Translations under genes and position numbers: made by a program
Assembly: GCA_005046945.1 (NCBI GenBank)
Contig: SUSS01000016.1
Span: forward strand, 1-55,961
Reading direction: 5' to 3'
DNA length: 55,961 nucleotides
From: Tissierella creatinini
GTDB lineage: Bacteria > Bacillota > Clostridia > Tissierellales > Tissierellaceae
Shown: positions 16,901 to 26,505 of the stretch, piece by piece
Position numbering within the stretch: position 1 is the first letter of the stretch
Layout: each line of letters opens with the position of its first letter
Notes under the pieces: generated by a model
Told to the model about the DNA's origin: nothing
What the model saw: only the letters and a program-made list of their open reading frames with translations
The model's database searches: none

Positions 16901-19900
16901 TTATGGTTCAGCGACCTTCCTTCAAAATCATACCATACAGTATATTAATTTCAATACATCCCATGTTATGGTTCAGCTGCCCTTTTATGAATAGCCTCTG
17001 CATCTTCAATGATATTTCAATACATCCCATGTTATGGTTCAGCTAGTTAATACCCCTCAGTTGATTGAGTGGATAAGGACATTTCAATACATCCCATGTT
17101 ATGGTTCAGCCATGATGGATTTGGTAGAAAGTGGGGCACTTAATATATTTCAATACATCCCATGTTATGGTTCAGCAATTAAGAGAAGAACTAATAATCA
17201 AGGAGGTATAAAATTTCAATACATCCCATGTTATGGTTCAGCTATTGCATTGCTGCAAAATTGAAGATTAAGTCCATATATTTCAATACATCCCATGTTA
17301 TGGTTCAGCACCTTGGATGTAGAGAGGCAGGAACTCAATCATAATATTTCAATACATCCCATGTTATGGTTCAGCAGAGTCATTCAAGGAGATATCAGCT
17401 AGAACATTCGAATTTCAATACATCCCATGTTATGGTTCAGCAAAAGCAGGGCCCAAAGACATAACAGCTATAACATAATTTCAATACATCCCATGTTATG
17501 GTTCAGCCCTCTCCAGGTTGTTCAAATCAGCAGTTGCCTTATATTTCAATACATCCCATGTTATGGTTCAGCTTGTGTTGAGTTGCCATAAGCTCCATTT
17601 ATTGCATTGATTTCAATACATCCCATGTTATGGTTCAGCAGGCCCTATAATATCCGTTCTACCTTCGTGTCCACAATTTCAATACATCCCATGTTATGGT
17701 TCAGCCATAGCAAGAGCATTGTATCCATCGTCTGTGTGTTCATTTCAATACATCCCATGTTATGGTTCAGCGTCCTCGCCCTTAATCCAGTTAGTATCCG
17801 GATACATATTTCAATACATCCCATGTTATGGTTCAGCATGATTATACCAATTCAAGACTTATTGGTGCTAATGAATTTCAATACATCCCATGTTATGGTT
17901 CAGCAAGTCTTTTAAGGCACTGGTTGAACTTCCGGAATTATTTCAATACATCCCATGTTATGGTTCAGCTGTGGAGTAAATACAACAATTATTCCACATA
18001 AAGTGTATTTCAATACATCCCATGTTATGGTTCAGCATGCAAAGAAAAGCATAAAAGGATCGATGAAAAGTTATTTCAATACATCCCATGTTATGGTTCA
18101 GCCTAGCGCAGATAGAAGACTAAAAGAAATAGGTTGGATTTCAATACATCCCATGTTATGGTTCAGCGTGGCATTAGCATTTTCGAACAACACTCCGTTT
18201 GCGTATTTCAATACATCCCATGTTATGGTTCAGCAAAAATATGAAAAGATTGCAATGGTAATTATATCTTATTTCAATACATCCCATGTTATGGTTCAGC
18301 TCCGTAGTCTGGTGAGGGTGCTGGTAAAGTTTCTGCATTTCAATACATCCCATGTTATGGTTCAGCGTATAGGTTTCGCTTGTTTGTGTAGTGGTTATAT
18401 CTGATTTCAATACATCCCATGTTATGGTTCAGCACAGTAGGTGCATAACATGGAAAAAATAATAAATATATTTCAATACATCCCATGTTATGGTTCAGCG
18501 CAATATCCTCCGTTGTGGTGCATTCATTTGTCACTATTTCAATACATCCCATGTTATGGTTCAGCATCCAATTCTTTAGTGTGTCGGCTACTTCATCCAA
18601 ATTTCAATACATCCCATGTTATGGTTCAGCGCGAAAGGAGCCTCATAATGTTTACATTCTTTTTCGAATTTCAATACATCCCATGTTATGGTTCAGCTTG
18701 CCTAACTTATTAGTTCGAAATATTTTCTTATTGATTTCAATACATCCCATGTTATGGTTCAGCCTCTTCCTGCAAGGTCTTTAGTGGCCCATCTAGTCAA
18801 TTTCAATACATCCCATGTTATGGTTCAGCATGCTATTTTATAAGCTTCACGCTGCGATTTCCCTTATTTCAATACATCCCATGTTATGGTTCAGCTAAGA
18901 CCTTAAAAGAGAGATTCGGCTTAAAATGGTAATTTCAATACATCCCATGTTATGGTTCAGCTGTTTAGTTCCTTCCTCATGTTCTCCATTTCATTAAATT
19001 TCAATACATCCCATGTTATGGTTCAGCTATAAGCCTCCTGAGATAGCTTTATTAGGTCATCAAATTTCAATACATCCCATGTTATGGTTCAGCGTTTTTA
19101 CCGAGGTGGTAGCAGGAGAACCGAATTACAAATTTCAATACATCCCATGTTATGGTTCAGCGCACAAAATTCCAATATATATGACTTTGCTATGTCAATT
19201 TCAATACATCCCATGTTATGGTTCAGCTATAATCTTTCTACCAGTTAGACCAGCATCTGCAAAATTTCAATACATCCCATGTTATGGTTCAGCAGTCGAA
19301 TTGATGGGGGACTTAGTTAAGGCCTTATTATTTCAATACATCCCATGTTATGGTTCAGCGAGTATAAGTTGTATAGAGATCATGTTGTCCAATCATATTT
19401 CAATACATCCCATGTTATGGTTCAGCTTATTTTCCTCGAAGACTACATGACTGCTACATATTATTTCAATACATCCCATGTTATGGTTCAGCCATATAAA
19501 AACGGCAAGAAGTTTGTAGGCACAGAATATTTCAATACATCCCATGTTATGGTTCAGCTCACATTGAAAAAGTATCAAAGGAGGACTAGACCAATTTCAA
19601 TACATCCCATGTTATGGTTCAGCGAGTTTGGAGAATTTAATTGAGATGCTAAAGGCTAAATTTCAATACATCCCATGTTATGGTTCAGCTTGCATTCTAT
19701 GGCAATATGAGTGAGTCCATGGAACATTTCAATACATCCCATGTTATGGTTCAGCTTCTTACCCCAGCTTAATGCACTGTCTATAAGGCCATATTTCAAT
19801 ACATCCCATGTTATGGTTCAGCTTCAATTTCTTTATCTATCTTAATATTAACAAAATCATTTCAATACATCCCATGTTATGGTTCAGCGCTTTGGATCTG

Positions 19901-20284
19901 TGGCTTTTAAATAATGTGTTTTAGTATTTCAATACATCCCATGTTATGGTTCAGCTAATCTAACTTATGTTGGGTAAACTCCGGCTGAGTTAATTTCAAT
20001 ACATCCCATGTTATGGTTCAGCTTTCCTCCACCAAAGAAGTCGTCCTGGTATTGGTACATTTCAATACATCCCATGTTATGGTTCAGCTGGAATGAGGCG
20101 AAAAAAGCAGTTACCTACAATGATATTTCAATACATCCCATGTTATGGTTCAGCCAGGGGTCAAAGCACAATGCAATTCAAAATCTCCAATTTCAATACA
20201 TCCCATGTTATGGTTCAGCGCTAAGGAAAAGGCTATAAATGCAGATTATGAGCCATTTCAATACATCCCATGTTATGGTTCAGC
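13982..20284 (-). CRISPR. Type I-B CRISPR array, 96 repeats and 95 spacers
   Basis: A 30-bp repeat, ATTTCAATACATCCCATGTT then ATGGTTCAGC on the plus strand, counted 96 times with spacers of about 36 nt (mean period 66.0). The RNA is read on the minus strand: there the repeat ends in ATTGAAAT, the usual 8-nt 5' tag of type I-B crRNAs, and the small stem ACAT-GGG-ATGT is present. The leader and promoter are at the right end next to cas2, so the newest spacers are at 20254 and the oldest at 14012. No repeat variant was noticed, including the leader-distal one. One spacer occurs twice (15727-15763 and 17640-17675). Spacer 14012-14047 is strikingly GC-rich. Targets cannot be identified here. Confidence 0.99.
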
Positions 20285-20382
20285 CATAGTAAAATACTAT
20301 ATTCCAATTATAACACAATAATCATAAGTGTTCCAATACCACAGTTTCTGATTATTTGTTCCAGCGATAATCAAAGAATTAA
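20285..20382 (-). promoter_or_regulatory. CRISPR leader with array promoter
   Basis: The AT-rich 98 nt between cas2 and the first (newest) repeat. On the minus strand it has TGTTATAAT, an extended -10 (TATAAT at 20307-20312), with TTGGAA 18 nt upstream as -35, so transcription would start about 15 nt before the first repeat. Three spaced GGAA motifs (GCTGGAACAAATAATC, TTGGAACACTTATGAT, TTGGAATATAG) resemble one another and may help mark the integration site; that is inference. Confidence 0.75.
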
Positions 20383-20682
20383 CTAAAAGAATAAATTAGT
20401 CTCATCTTTTAGTTTTATTCCCATTATCTCTTCATCAAAAGAAAAATCACCTGGAAGTTTTATTATTGCTACGGTATCTTCATTATCATTAATAATGTTT
20501 TTTAACTCATTTCTAAGTTTAATCAAATTCGATGGTGTGATGTTCCCCCGGAATACAGAAAGTTGATAGCGTTCAAGATACTTTTTACATACCTTGAATA
20601 CTTTGCTAACCCTTTTTACATTAACATCATAAAAAAGAAATACATAATTATAATTGTAATTTTTAGCTTTTGGTTTTGTCAT
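20383..20682 (-). CDS. cas2: Cas2 (CRISPR adaptation)
   Basis: A 99-residue Cas2; with Cas1 it forms the integrase that adds spacers. The start chosen is ATG at 20682 (MTKPKAKNYN), overlapping the end of cas1 by 20 nt; the frame is open further upstream inside cas1. The YVFLFYDVNVKRVSKVFKVC segment holds the conserved first-strand Asp, and LERYQLSVFRGNITPSNLIK is the family's second strand and helix. Length is typical. It is the last gene of the cas operon, and the array leader begins 98 nt later. Confidence 0.93.
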   Translation of the reverse strand: MTKPKAKNYNYNYVFLFYDVNVKRVSKVFKVCKKYLERYQLSVFRGNITPSNLIKLRNELKNIINDNEDTVAIIKLPGDFSFDEEIMGIKLKDETNLFF

Positions 20683-21661
20683 TATATGGAATGAATTCAG
20701 CTCCTTCCAATATATCTTTAATAAGTTTATAACATTCATATTTTATTAATGTTTGATAGGTAACTTTTCTTTTAAGCCTTGGATGCTCTATCGTTTTGTT
20801 TAATCTAGTCTCAAATTCTGAAATAAAAAGCTTTTTCCCTTCTTCATTTAATATTGAAAAGTTCAAATCCTTATCAAAATGTTTTTGCTTGCTTATTCTA
20901 TTGTTGTTTACAAGATCTAGTATAGTTTTGAAAACAATAATAGGTTTAAAAACTTCGCTTATATCCAGTGCAAGAGAAAATCTCCTTTCAGATGGCTCGT
21001 GCAGATAACTAATAGTTGGATTCAAATGGGTCTGGTATATTCCTGCAATTGTTTTAGCATATAGTAAGCTATTTCCAAAAGATATCATTGCATTGATAGG
21101 ATTATCAGGTGGCCTTTTTACTCTTTCCTTAAAGTAAAAATCCTCAGGTAATATAGCTCTCAACGCATCATAAAATTCTTTCCAAATCGTACCTTCAACA
21201 AAAAGTATTTGCTTTATATCGTTGGACTTTTCCAACGAATTCTTAGTAATATATCTAATATTATCAATATAGGATTTTACAGGTTTATTATGTCTATAAT
21301 AATGATAGAGGACTTCTTCCATATTAATCGATATTCCCTTTACGATGGACTTTGCTATCCTTATTCGATCTTCTTTGTATTTTTCAGTTTGTCTTAGAAT
21401 TAGTCGTCCGCTTAAATATTGTTCTTTAGGATAGAAAGTTCCACTATAGTTTCCATAATAGTTAAAAAAATGAATTAGAATACCATATCTAGATAAATAA
21501 TCGAGAAGCTTTGTGTTCAATGAAACTTCATTTAGTATATATATTTCCCGTATCCCCTCAATTGGGAAGTAATTTATTTTGTTATCAAGATCTCTGTAAC
21601 ATATGGAAAAGTCCTTTCTAGAAAGGTTTCCAGATGTTATAATATATTTTGTTTTCCCCAT
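20663..21661 (-). CDS. cas1: Cas1 integrase, type I-B
   Basis: A 332-residue metal-dependent integrase that inserts new spacers at the leader end. Expected metal ligands are visible: Glu in FVEGTIWKEFYDAL, His in SYLHEPSERRFSLALD and the Asp/Glu of LALDISEVFKP. The N-terminal beta part (YIITSGNLSRKDFSICYRD) and the QEYLSGRLI-like segment (KEQYLSGRLILRQ) fit type I-B Cas1. RBS AAGGAG is well placed. It lies 9 nt after cas4 and overlaps cas2. Confidence 0.96.
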   Translation of the reverse strand: MGKTKYIITSGNLSRKDFSICYRDLDNKINYFPIEGIREIYILNEVSLNTKLLDYLSRYGILIHFFNYYGNYSGTFYPKEQYLSGRLILRQTEKYKEDRIRIAKSIVKGISINMEEVLYHYYRHNKPVKSYIDNIRYITKNSLEKSNDIKQILFVEGTIWKEFYDALRAILPEDFYFKERVKRPPDNPINAMISFGNSLLYAKTIAGIYQTHLNPTISYLHEPSERRFSLALDISEVFKPIIVFKTILDLVNNNRISKQKHFDKDLNFSILNEEGKKLFISEFETRLNKTIEHPRLKRKVTYQTLIKYECYKLIKDILEGAEFIPYNDKTKS

Positions 21662-21670
21662 ATCTTCTCC

Positions 21671-22165
21671 TTATATATAACAATAAGTATAATATGCACA
21701 CTTTTTACATTTCGAAATTTTTAATTTTGTATCAGGGGGTTCATCTTTGCTAAGCAATTCCTCAATCTCAAAAATTATTTCATTCATCCTTTTTTCTAAA
21801 TCCTCAGTAAGCTCGATTATAATCGTCTTTCCTATATTTTTCTTCTCAATAAAATCCAGCTTACCTTTCCTATAAATCCCTAATTCTTTTAATTTATATA
21901 GGTAATAAATCAGTTGCCACTTTGAAGCCTCTTCATCTGAATCAGATTTCTTGATTTCAGTCAAATAATCATTAGATAATTTATCAATTTTTATATTGTT
22001 TATTTCAATTTCAGAATTTATTTTATCATTAAGCCTTTCCTCGTGTAGTGCTTTTCCTATCTTCACCAATTCTTCATTATCTTCAAGGTTTATTTTATTA
22101 CCGAAAAGGTAACATTGCCTTTTACAGTGTATATAGTAATTAACAAGAGTACCTGTGACTTCCAT
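21671..22165 (-). CDS. cas4: Cas4 nuclease (RecB-like, iron-sulfur)
   Basis: A 164-residue Cas4 that trims prespacers and helps select the PAM. Cluster cysteines are visible: one in the N-terminal YYIHCKRQCYLF and three in the C-terminal ISKCKKCAYYTYC. RecB-nuclease residues appear as GKALHEER and GKLDFIEKK with TIIIELT. The start is taken at ATG 22165 because AGGTGAG lies 6 nt upstream, overlapping the cas3 stop; GTG at 22174 is an alternative with no site. It sits between cas3 and cas1, as usual in type I-B. Confidence 0.93.
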   Translation of the reverse strand: MEVTGTLVNYYIHCKRQCYLFGNKINLEDNEELVKIGKALHEERLNDKINSEIEINNIKIDKLSNDYLTEIKKSDSDEEASKWQLIYYLYKLKELGIYRKGKLDFIEKKNIGKTIIIELTEDLEKRMNEIIFEIEELLSKDEPPDTKLKISKCKKCAYYTYCYI

Positions 22166-22174
22166 TTTTCTCAC

Positions 22175-24766
22175 CTACATAAAAGAATAATTTTTATCAT
22201 TTTTCATTAGCTCTGAATGAAATTTTCCGTTTATCATATAATCGTCACCATTTTTAAAATAATAAATCCCTCCAAAATAATCTTGATAATTAGAAGGTAT
22301 TGAGTAGATTTCATATGTAAAGCTATCCATTTTTGCTCTTAAGTTCATTAGTCTTATTTTTTTCTCGGCATAGTCCATATTTGCCATAAGTAGATTCTTA
22401 TATTGCATCCATAGATCCTCAGTATTACATATTTCTCCTGAAACATTTAAATAAATTGTGTATTTATCATTCTCATCAATAAGCTTAAAGTGTTTTTTCA
22501 TGCCCTCAAAATCAAGCCCTTTCAGTATGGATACATAGCCTTTATACCCATATTCATCAGAAGTGTTTAAATTTCTTGTATTTAATTCTCTTAGAACAAG
22601 CTCATAGTAATCCTTAAAATTCTTTCTAACTAGCAAGTCTTGGATATCCTTATTTTTTAAAGACAAACTTTTTTCAGTTCTAACATCTCCTTCATATATT
22701 CGCTTTACTTCATCCAAATCAAAAAAGTAGGCCTTTGCATCTTTGGACTTTAGATTCCTGTTTATCCTCCCAAGAAACTGTTCTTCAGAATCCAACAGAG
22801 AAATGTCTTTAAAGCCAATATCCATGTCAATATCAACTCCAGCTTCAACTACTTGTGTAGAAACAAGTATAAAATCCCCATCCAACTCACTTCTTAGGTT
22901 TTCATTCAATTTTACTGCTTTTTCAGGATTTTTTCTTGCTTTAATTAAATCAATAATATCCTTTCTTTCTCTTTTGCTAGTATCTCCATCTATATGTTTT
23001 ATCACTATACCACTGTTTTCAAAGGTATTATTTAGCTCACTATAAAAATCCAATGCAGTTTTCTTCCTTATAAATTCCAACAGTACTAACTTTTTACCAT
23101 TCAAGGAATTCTTTATTATTTCTACAATATGTTGAAATATGATCATTTTCTTGTCATCATAGTTTTCCTCTTTAATTTCTAGAATAGAAAAATCGCATTC
23201 CACCCTATCCTTAAATCTAGTATCCAGATAATATTGAGAAGGATTTTTGATTAGGGTTTCTACCAAGCCATCCACCTGACTCTTATCAATTAAACTCTGA
23301 ATTCCAGGTAAAGTTGCCGACATAATTATAAACTTAATATTTAATATCTCAGCAAAATATCCCACCATTTCTATCATTTCATGCCAAATCAAATTTTTAT
23401 ATGACTGGATTTCATCCAATATAATTATACTGTTGGCCATTAAGGGCAGTGGATAATAAGAGGATTTGCTATTGCCAAAAAATATCTCAAACAGCTTAAT
23501 GTTAGTTGAAACCGTAATGGGATAGTATAGAAACTGATAATCTCTATATAGAGTTTTAAAACTTATCTCTTCCTTATCCTCTTCTGAACTTTCATATATC
23601 TTATCCAAGTCTTCAAAACTGTTAACTGAATTGTATATTGAAATTTGTTCAATTACTTTTTTGTTTTCTTTGAATGTCTCCAGGAGGGTGGTGTAAGTTT
23701 GCTCTACCAAAGTATTATATGGAAATGCATAAAATATCTTATTCAATCTTCTGTCATTCGCTAACAGCTTCAATGCTAAGTTAACCGAAATATTTGTTTT
23801 ACCTGCTCCTGTAGGTGCCTCTAATGTAAATATGTTTTTATCATGGTTTAGATTTTTTTCAGCCTCCAAAAACATTCTTGTTCTCACTTCATTGATGTTC
23901 CCATTATCATAACTATATGCTCCCAATTCATATTCTCGTATAATCTTTGTGACATTGTTATTATCATAGTTTTCCAGAATTTCATCTGGTTTATCTATTA
24001 GTCCTAGGGAGCTTGTCTCAATTTTCTCTGTAAATTCCATTGTTGCTAAAATATCTGCCTGAGTTAGTAGACCAAAAATCAATCTCGAATAAATATATAA
24101 TGATGCTTGTTTCTTCCTATCATTTAAGTCTATATTTGCAAAGAATTTTAATGATTCCAAATCATCCTTATATTCTGTCCATTCAAGGTTAAAATTTTCT
24201 CTAAAAAAGTTAATGTTACTGAACACAGTGTCATTGTTACACGTATTTGTTATAATCTCGTCCCTTGCCTTTAGACTTCCATGATGTCCACCTATTGCAT
24301 TGATATTTATTGTTATGATGTTGCATATTGCACATATATCATCATCACCTGCATCTAAAGAATCAACAATATTAAACATTTCTTTTAGAAACAATCTCAT
24401 ATATATCCATGAACCGTAAGATGAGTGATGCGAGTCCTGAAAGCTTAAATCCAGTTTGATATTCTCATTATTCATCTTTTCCTTTTGGAATCTTGGGTTT
24501 ATTTTACCTAAATCATGACAGTAAATAGTAGCACTTATCATTGAATAATATAACGGTTTAAAATCCTCCGAAGTAAATAGATTATTATAAATTCTATCAA
24601 ATACCTGTTCCAATTCCTTTTCCTTATAGATCTTAGAATAATATTTATGGGTCAATTCTAAATGCTCATATAGTCCTTCATATTCCTCGTGCCCATCAGT
24701 ATCTCTACTGTGGGCACGATATGAATCCAGATTATTAATTATGTCTTTTATTGTAATATTTTTCAT
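22175..24766 (-). CDS. cas3: Cas3 nuclease-helicase (HD domain fused to SF2 helicase)
   Basis: An 863-residue effector that degrades DNA marked by Cascade. The N-terminal HD nuclease has CHDLGKINPRFQKEK, DSHHSSYGSW and GGHHGSLKARDE. The helicase has Walker A (LEAPTGAGKTN), DEIQSYKNL as the DExH-type motif, SATLP, and a second RecA domain with STQVVEAGVDID and EQFLGRINRN. HD and helicase are in one chain, the I-B norm. The start at 24766 is preferred (AGGACGAG upstream); the frame is open 12 codons further into cas5. Confidence 0.95.
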   Translation of the reverse strand: MKNITIKDIINNLDSYRAHSRDTDGHEEYEGLYEHLELTHKYYSKIYKEKELEQVFDRIYNNLFTSEDFKPLYYSMISATIYCHDLGKINPRFQKEKMNNENIKLDLSFQDSHHSSYGSWIYMRLFLKEMFNIVDSLDAGDDDICAICNIITININAIGGHHGSLKARDEIITNTCNNDTVFSNINFFRENFNLEWTEYKDDLESLKFFANIDLNDRKKQASLYIYSRLIFGLLTQADILATMEFTEKIETSSLGLIDKPDEILENYDNNNVTKIIREYELGAYSYDNGNINEVRTRMFLEAEKNLNHDKNIFTLEAPTGAGKTNISVNLALKLLANDRRLNKIFYAFPYNTLVEQTYTTLLETFKENKKVIEQISIYNSVNSFEDLDKIYESSEEDKEEISFKTLYRDYQFLYYPITVSTNIKLFEIFFGNSKSSYYPLPLMANSIIILDEIQSYKNLIWHEMIEMVGYFAEILNIKFIIMSATLPGIQSLIDKSQVDGLVETLIKNPSQYYLDTRFKDRVECDFSILEIKEENYDDKKMIIFQHIVEIIKNSLNGKKLVLLEFIRKKTALDFYSELNNTFENSGIVIKHIDGDTSKRERKDIIDLIKARKNPEKAVKLNENLRSELDGDFILVSTQVVEAGVDIDMDIGFKDISLLDSEEQFLGRINRNLKSKDAKAYFFDLDEVKRIYEGDVRTEKSLSLKNKDIQDLLVRKNFKDYYELVLRELNTRNLNTSDEYGYKGYVSILKGLDFEGMKKHFKLIDENDKYTIYLNVSGEICNTEDLWMQYKNLLMANMDYAEKKIRLMNLRAKMDSFTYEIYSIPSNYQDYFGGIYYFKNGDDYMINGKFHSELMKNDKNYSFM

Positions 24767-24779
24767 AATCTCGTCCTGT

Positions 24780-25520
24780 TCACATAAAATAATAGTAGTC
24801 ATCTTCAGTTTTATACAAGTTTATTTCTAATAGATCTGTCCTTGAGCCCCATTCTAATTTACCATCAGTCTGAGTTAAAGGCTTTGTAATATATTGGTTT
24901 AATATAGGGTCTAATCCAACAGGTAAATACTCTGTGTATTTATAAAATTTTCTAATCCTACCCTCTAATTTTATAGAAAACATACTTTCTTCAAATATTC
25001 CCTTTATTATAATTTTATCCTTCAATTCCTCAACAGGCTCCATTACTACTATATTCACATCTTCAATTGTTGCAAAGTGGTCATTTTTTCCTAAATAAGG
25101 CATATAAACTGTTCTTTTATTTAATAGATATTCTACAAGTGGTATTTCATCAGGTATGGAGTCTACAAGTATTCTAATTATCCAGCAGGGTTTTTCAAGC
25201 CACTGCTCGGTAATTATCAAATTATTCCCCTTCTCTTTAGATGCATATCCTACAGAATTATTGAATTGTTGGTATTTTTTCTTGATGTCCATTGGGTTTA
25301 TAATTTCCACTGAGCACTTTAAACCATGAAGCCTTTCATAAAATTCAGGATATTCCCCTTCTTGATCTAAACGATAACCTTTTAGACCAACTATAGATCC
25401 TAATAACCCTAAAATTGCCACCTTATGAATTGAGGAATAAGTTAAATATCTATAAGTATTTACTTCAGGAATTTTAAAGAAAGCAGTTTCTCCTCTTAAT
25501 TTAAATTCCAATACTTCCAT
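24780..25520 (-). CDS. cas5: Cas5 (type I-B Cascade subunit)
   Basis: A 246-residue RAMP-fold subunit that caps the 5' handle of the crRNA in Cascade. The N-terminus, VLEFKLRGETAFFKIPEVNT, followed by YLTYSSIHKVAILGLLGSIVGLKG, is characteristic of Cas5 of the Csh/hmari type. ATG at 25520 follows AGAGGAAG; the frame runs on upstream inside cas7. The spacing to cas7 and cas3 is a few nt or an overlap, so the operon is tightly coupled. Confidence 0.93.
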   Translation of the reverse strand: MEVLEFKLRGETAFFKIPEVNTYRYLTYSSIHKVAILGLLGSIVGLKGYRLDQEGEYPEFYERLHGLKCSVEIINPMDIKKKYQQFNNSVGYASKEKGNNLIITEQWLEKPCWIIRILVDSIPDEIPLVEYLLNKRTVYMPYLGKNDHFATIEDVNIVVMEPVEELKDKIIIKGIFEESMFSIKLEGRIRKFYKYTEYLPVGLDPILNQYITKPLTQTDGKLEWGSRTDLLEINLYKTEDDYYYFM

Positions 25521-25521
25521 A

Positions 25522-26478
25522 TTACACTTCCTCTTTAGTAAAGATATTGTATTTCTTAACATCTTTTATACTGTGAATAATCTTAGAGTCATAGGAATTA
25601 TAGTAAATTTCGATATTTCTTATTTTATCCATCAGTGGGTTTAAGATAGTATCAAAGTTCAGTTCGAAAACATTGGCGTTTCCATCTTTATAAAGCTTCA
25701 CATATTGTGCAAGATCAGGTAAGTATAAGTCCTTATCAGTTTCTATAAAAACAGCTAATTCGTTATCACAGCCCATCTTTGCATTTGTACTATAGAAGGT
25801 TGCAGCAATTATCATAGCTTCCTTTAATTTATTATAATCTTCATCAGTATAGCCCTCGGTAACTCCCATTTTTATATAATCATTATAGCTACTGGAGTTA
25901 ATAACAAAAGGATATACGTAATGAGCTTCATTGCTAACAGTTTTGGAACCTAAGGTAGACTGTCCTCTTTCTTCAGCTTCAGCATCATCCGAGCTTCCTT
26001 TTTTATCTTTTGGATTTCTAAAGGGAGAAAGAATCTGCTGGGTTTCAACATAGCTATCATCGTATTTATTAAACCCTTGTCCAATCTGTACAGCTCCTGT
26101 AATGGAAATATTATTTCCCTCTTCCGCAAATGTAGCACCGAAGTTCTTCACATCTGCTGCTGAAAAAAGGTTTTTAAGTATCATCATATGATCGTTTTCA
26201 GCTTTAAGATCCTCAATATCGAAAAGATTTTCATATCTTTCCTTTAAGCTTCGTACCCCTATTTCTGTCTCACCTTTTTTTTCTATAGTTTTGTAAGTTT
26301 TGGTATAAAGTACTTTTTCACCCTTCTCCATAAAATATCTCTTGATTGGGTATTTTAATGCCTTGTCACTACCAAAAATCTCTCCCGTAGAAATAGACTT
26401 AGGTCTGCCACTAAAATCAGCATTCCAGTTTGCCATTATTGATCTGATTCCTAATACACCATAAACTCGCTTATCCAT
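25522..26478 (-). CDS. cas7: Cas7 backbone (Csh2 type)
   Basis: A 318-residue RAMP protein that forms the crRNA-binding backbone of type I-B Cascade. The N-terminal KRVYGVLGIRSIMANWNADF and SGRPKSISTGEIFGSDKALK are typical of Csh2; a central part has NFGATFAEEGNNISITGAVQIGQGFN-like family features, with ITGAVQIG clearest, and NEAHYVYPFVINSSSYNDY. RBS AAAGGGGAG precedes the ATG. Confidence 0.94.
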   Translation of the reverse strand: MDKRVYGVLGIRSIMANWNADFSGRPKSISTGEIFGSDKALKYPIKRYFMEKGEKVLYTKTYKTIEKKGETEIGVRSLKERYENLFDIEDLKAENDHMMILKNLFSAADVKNFGATFAEEGNNISITGAVQIGQGFNKYDDSYVETQQILSPFRNPKDKKGSSDDAEAEERGQSTLGSKTVSNEAHYVYPFVINSSSYNDYIKMGVTEGYTDEDYNKLKEAMIIAATFYSTNAKMGCDNELAVFIETDKDLYLPDLAQYVKLYKDGNANVFELNFDTILNPLMDKIRNIEIYYNSYDSKIIHSIKDVKKYNIFTKEEV

Positions 26479-26505
26479 TATTTATCTCCCCTTTATCCTA
26501 GATTC

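Noticed and set aside
14002-20238. Many repetitive ORFs with FNTSHVMVQ, FQYIPCYGSA or ISIHPMLWFS units
   Set aside because: These are just the CRISPR repeat read in its frames; no RBS pattern or single continuous frame exists.
13982-20284. Self-targeting spacers against genes in this window
   Set aside because: None was noticed by eye, but an exact search of all 95 spacers on both strands was not possible.
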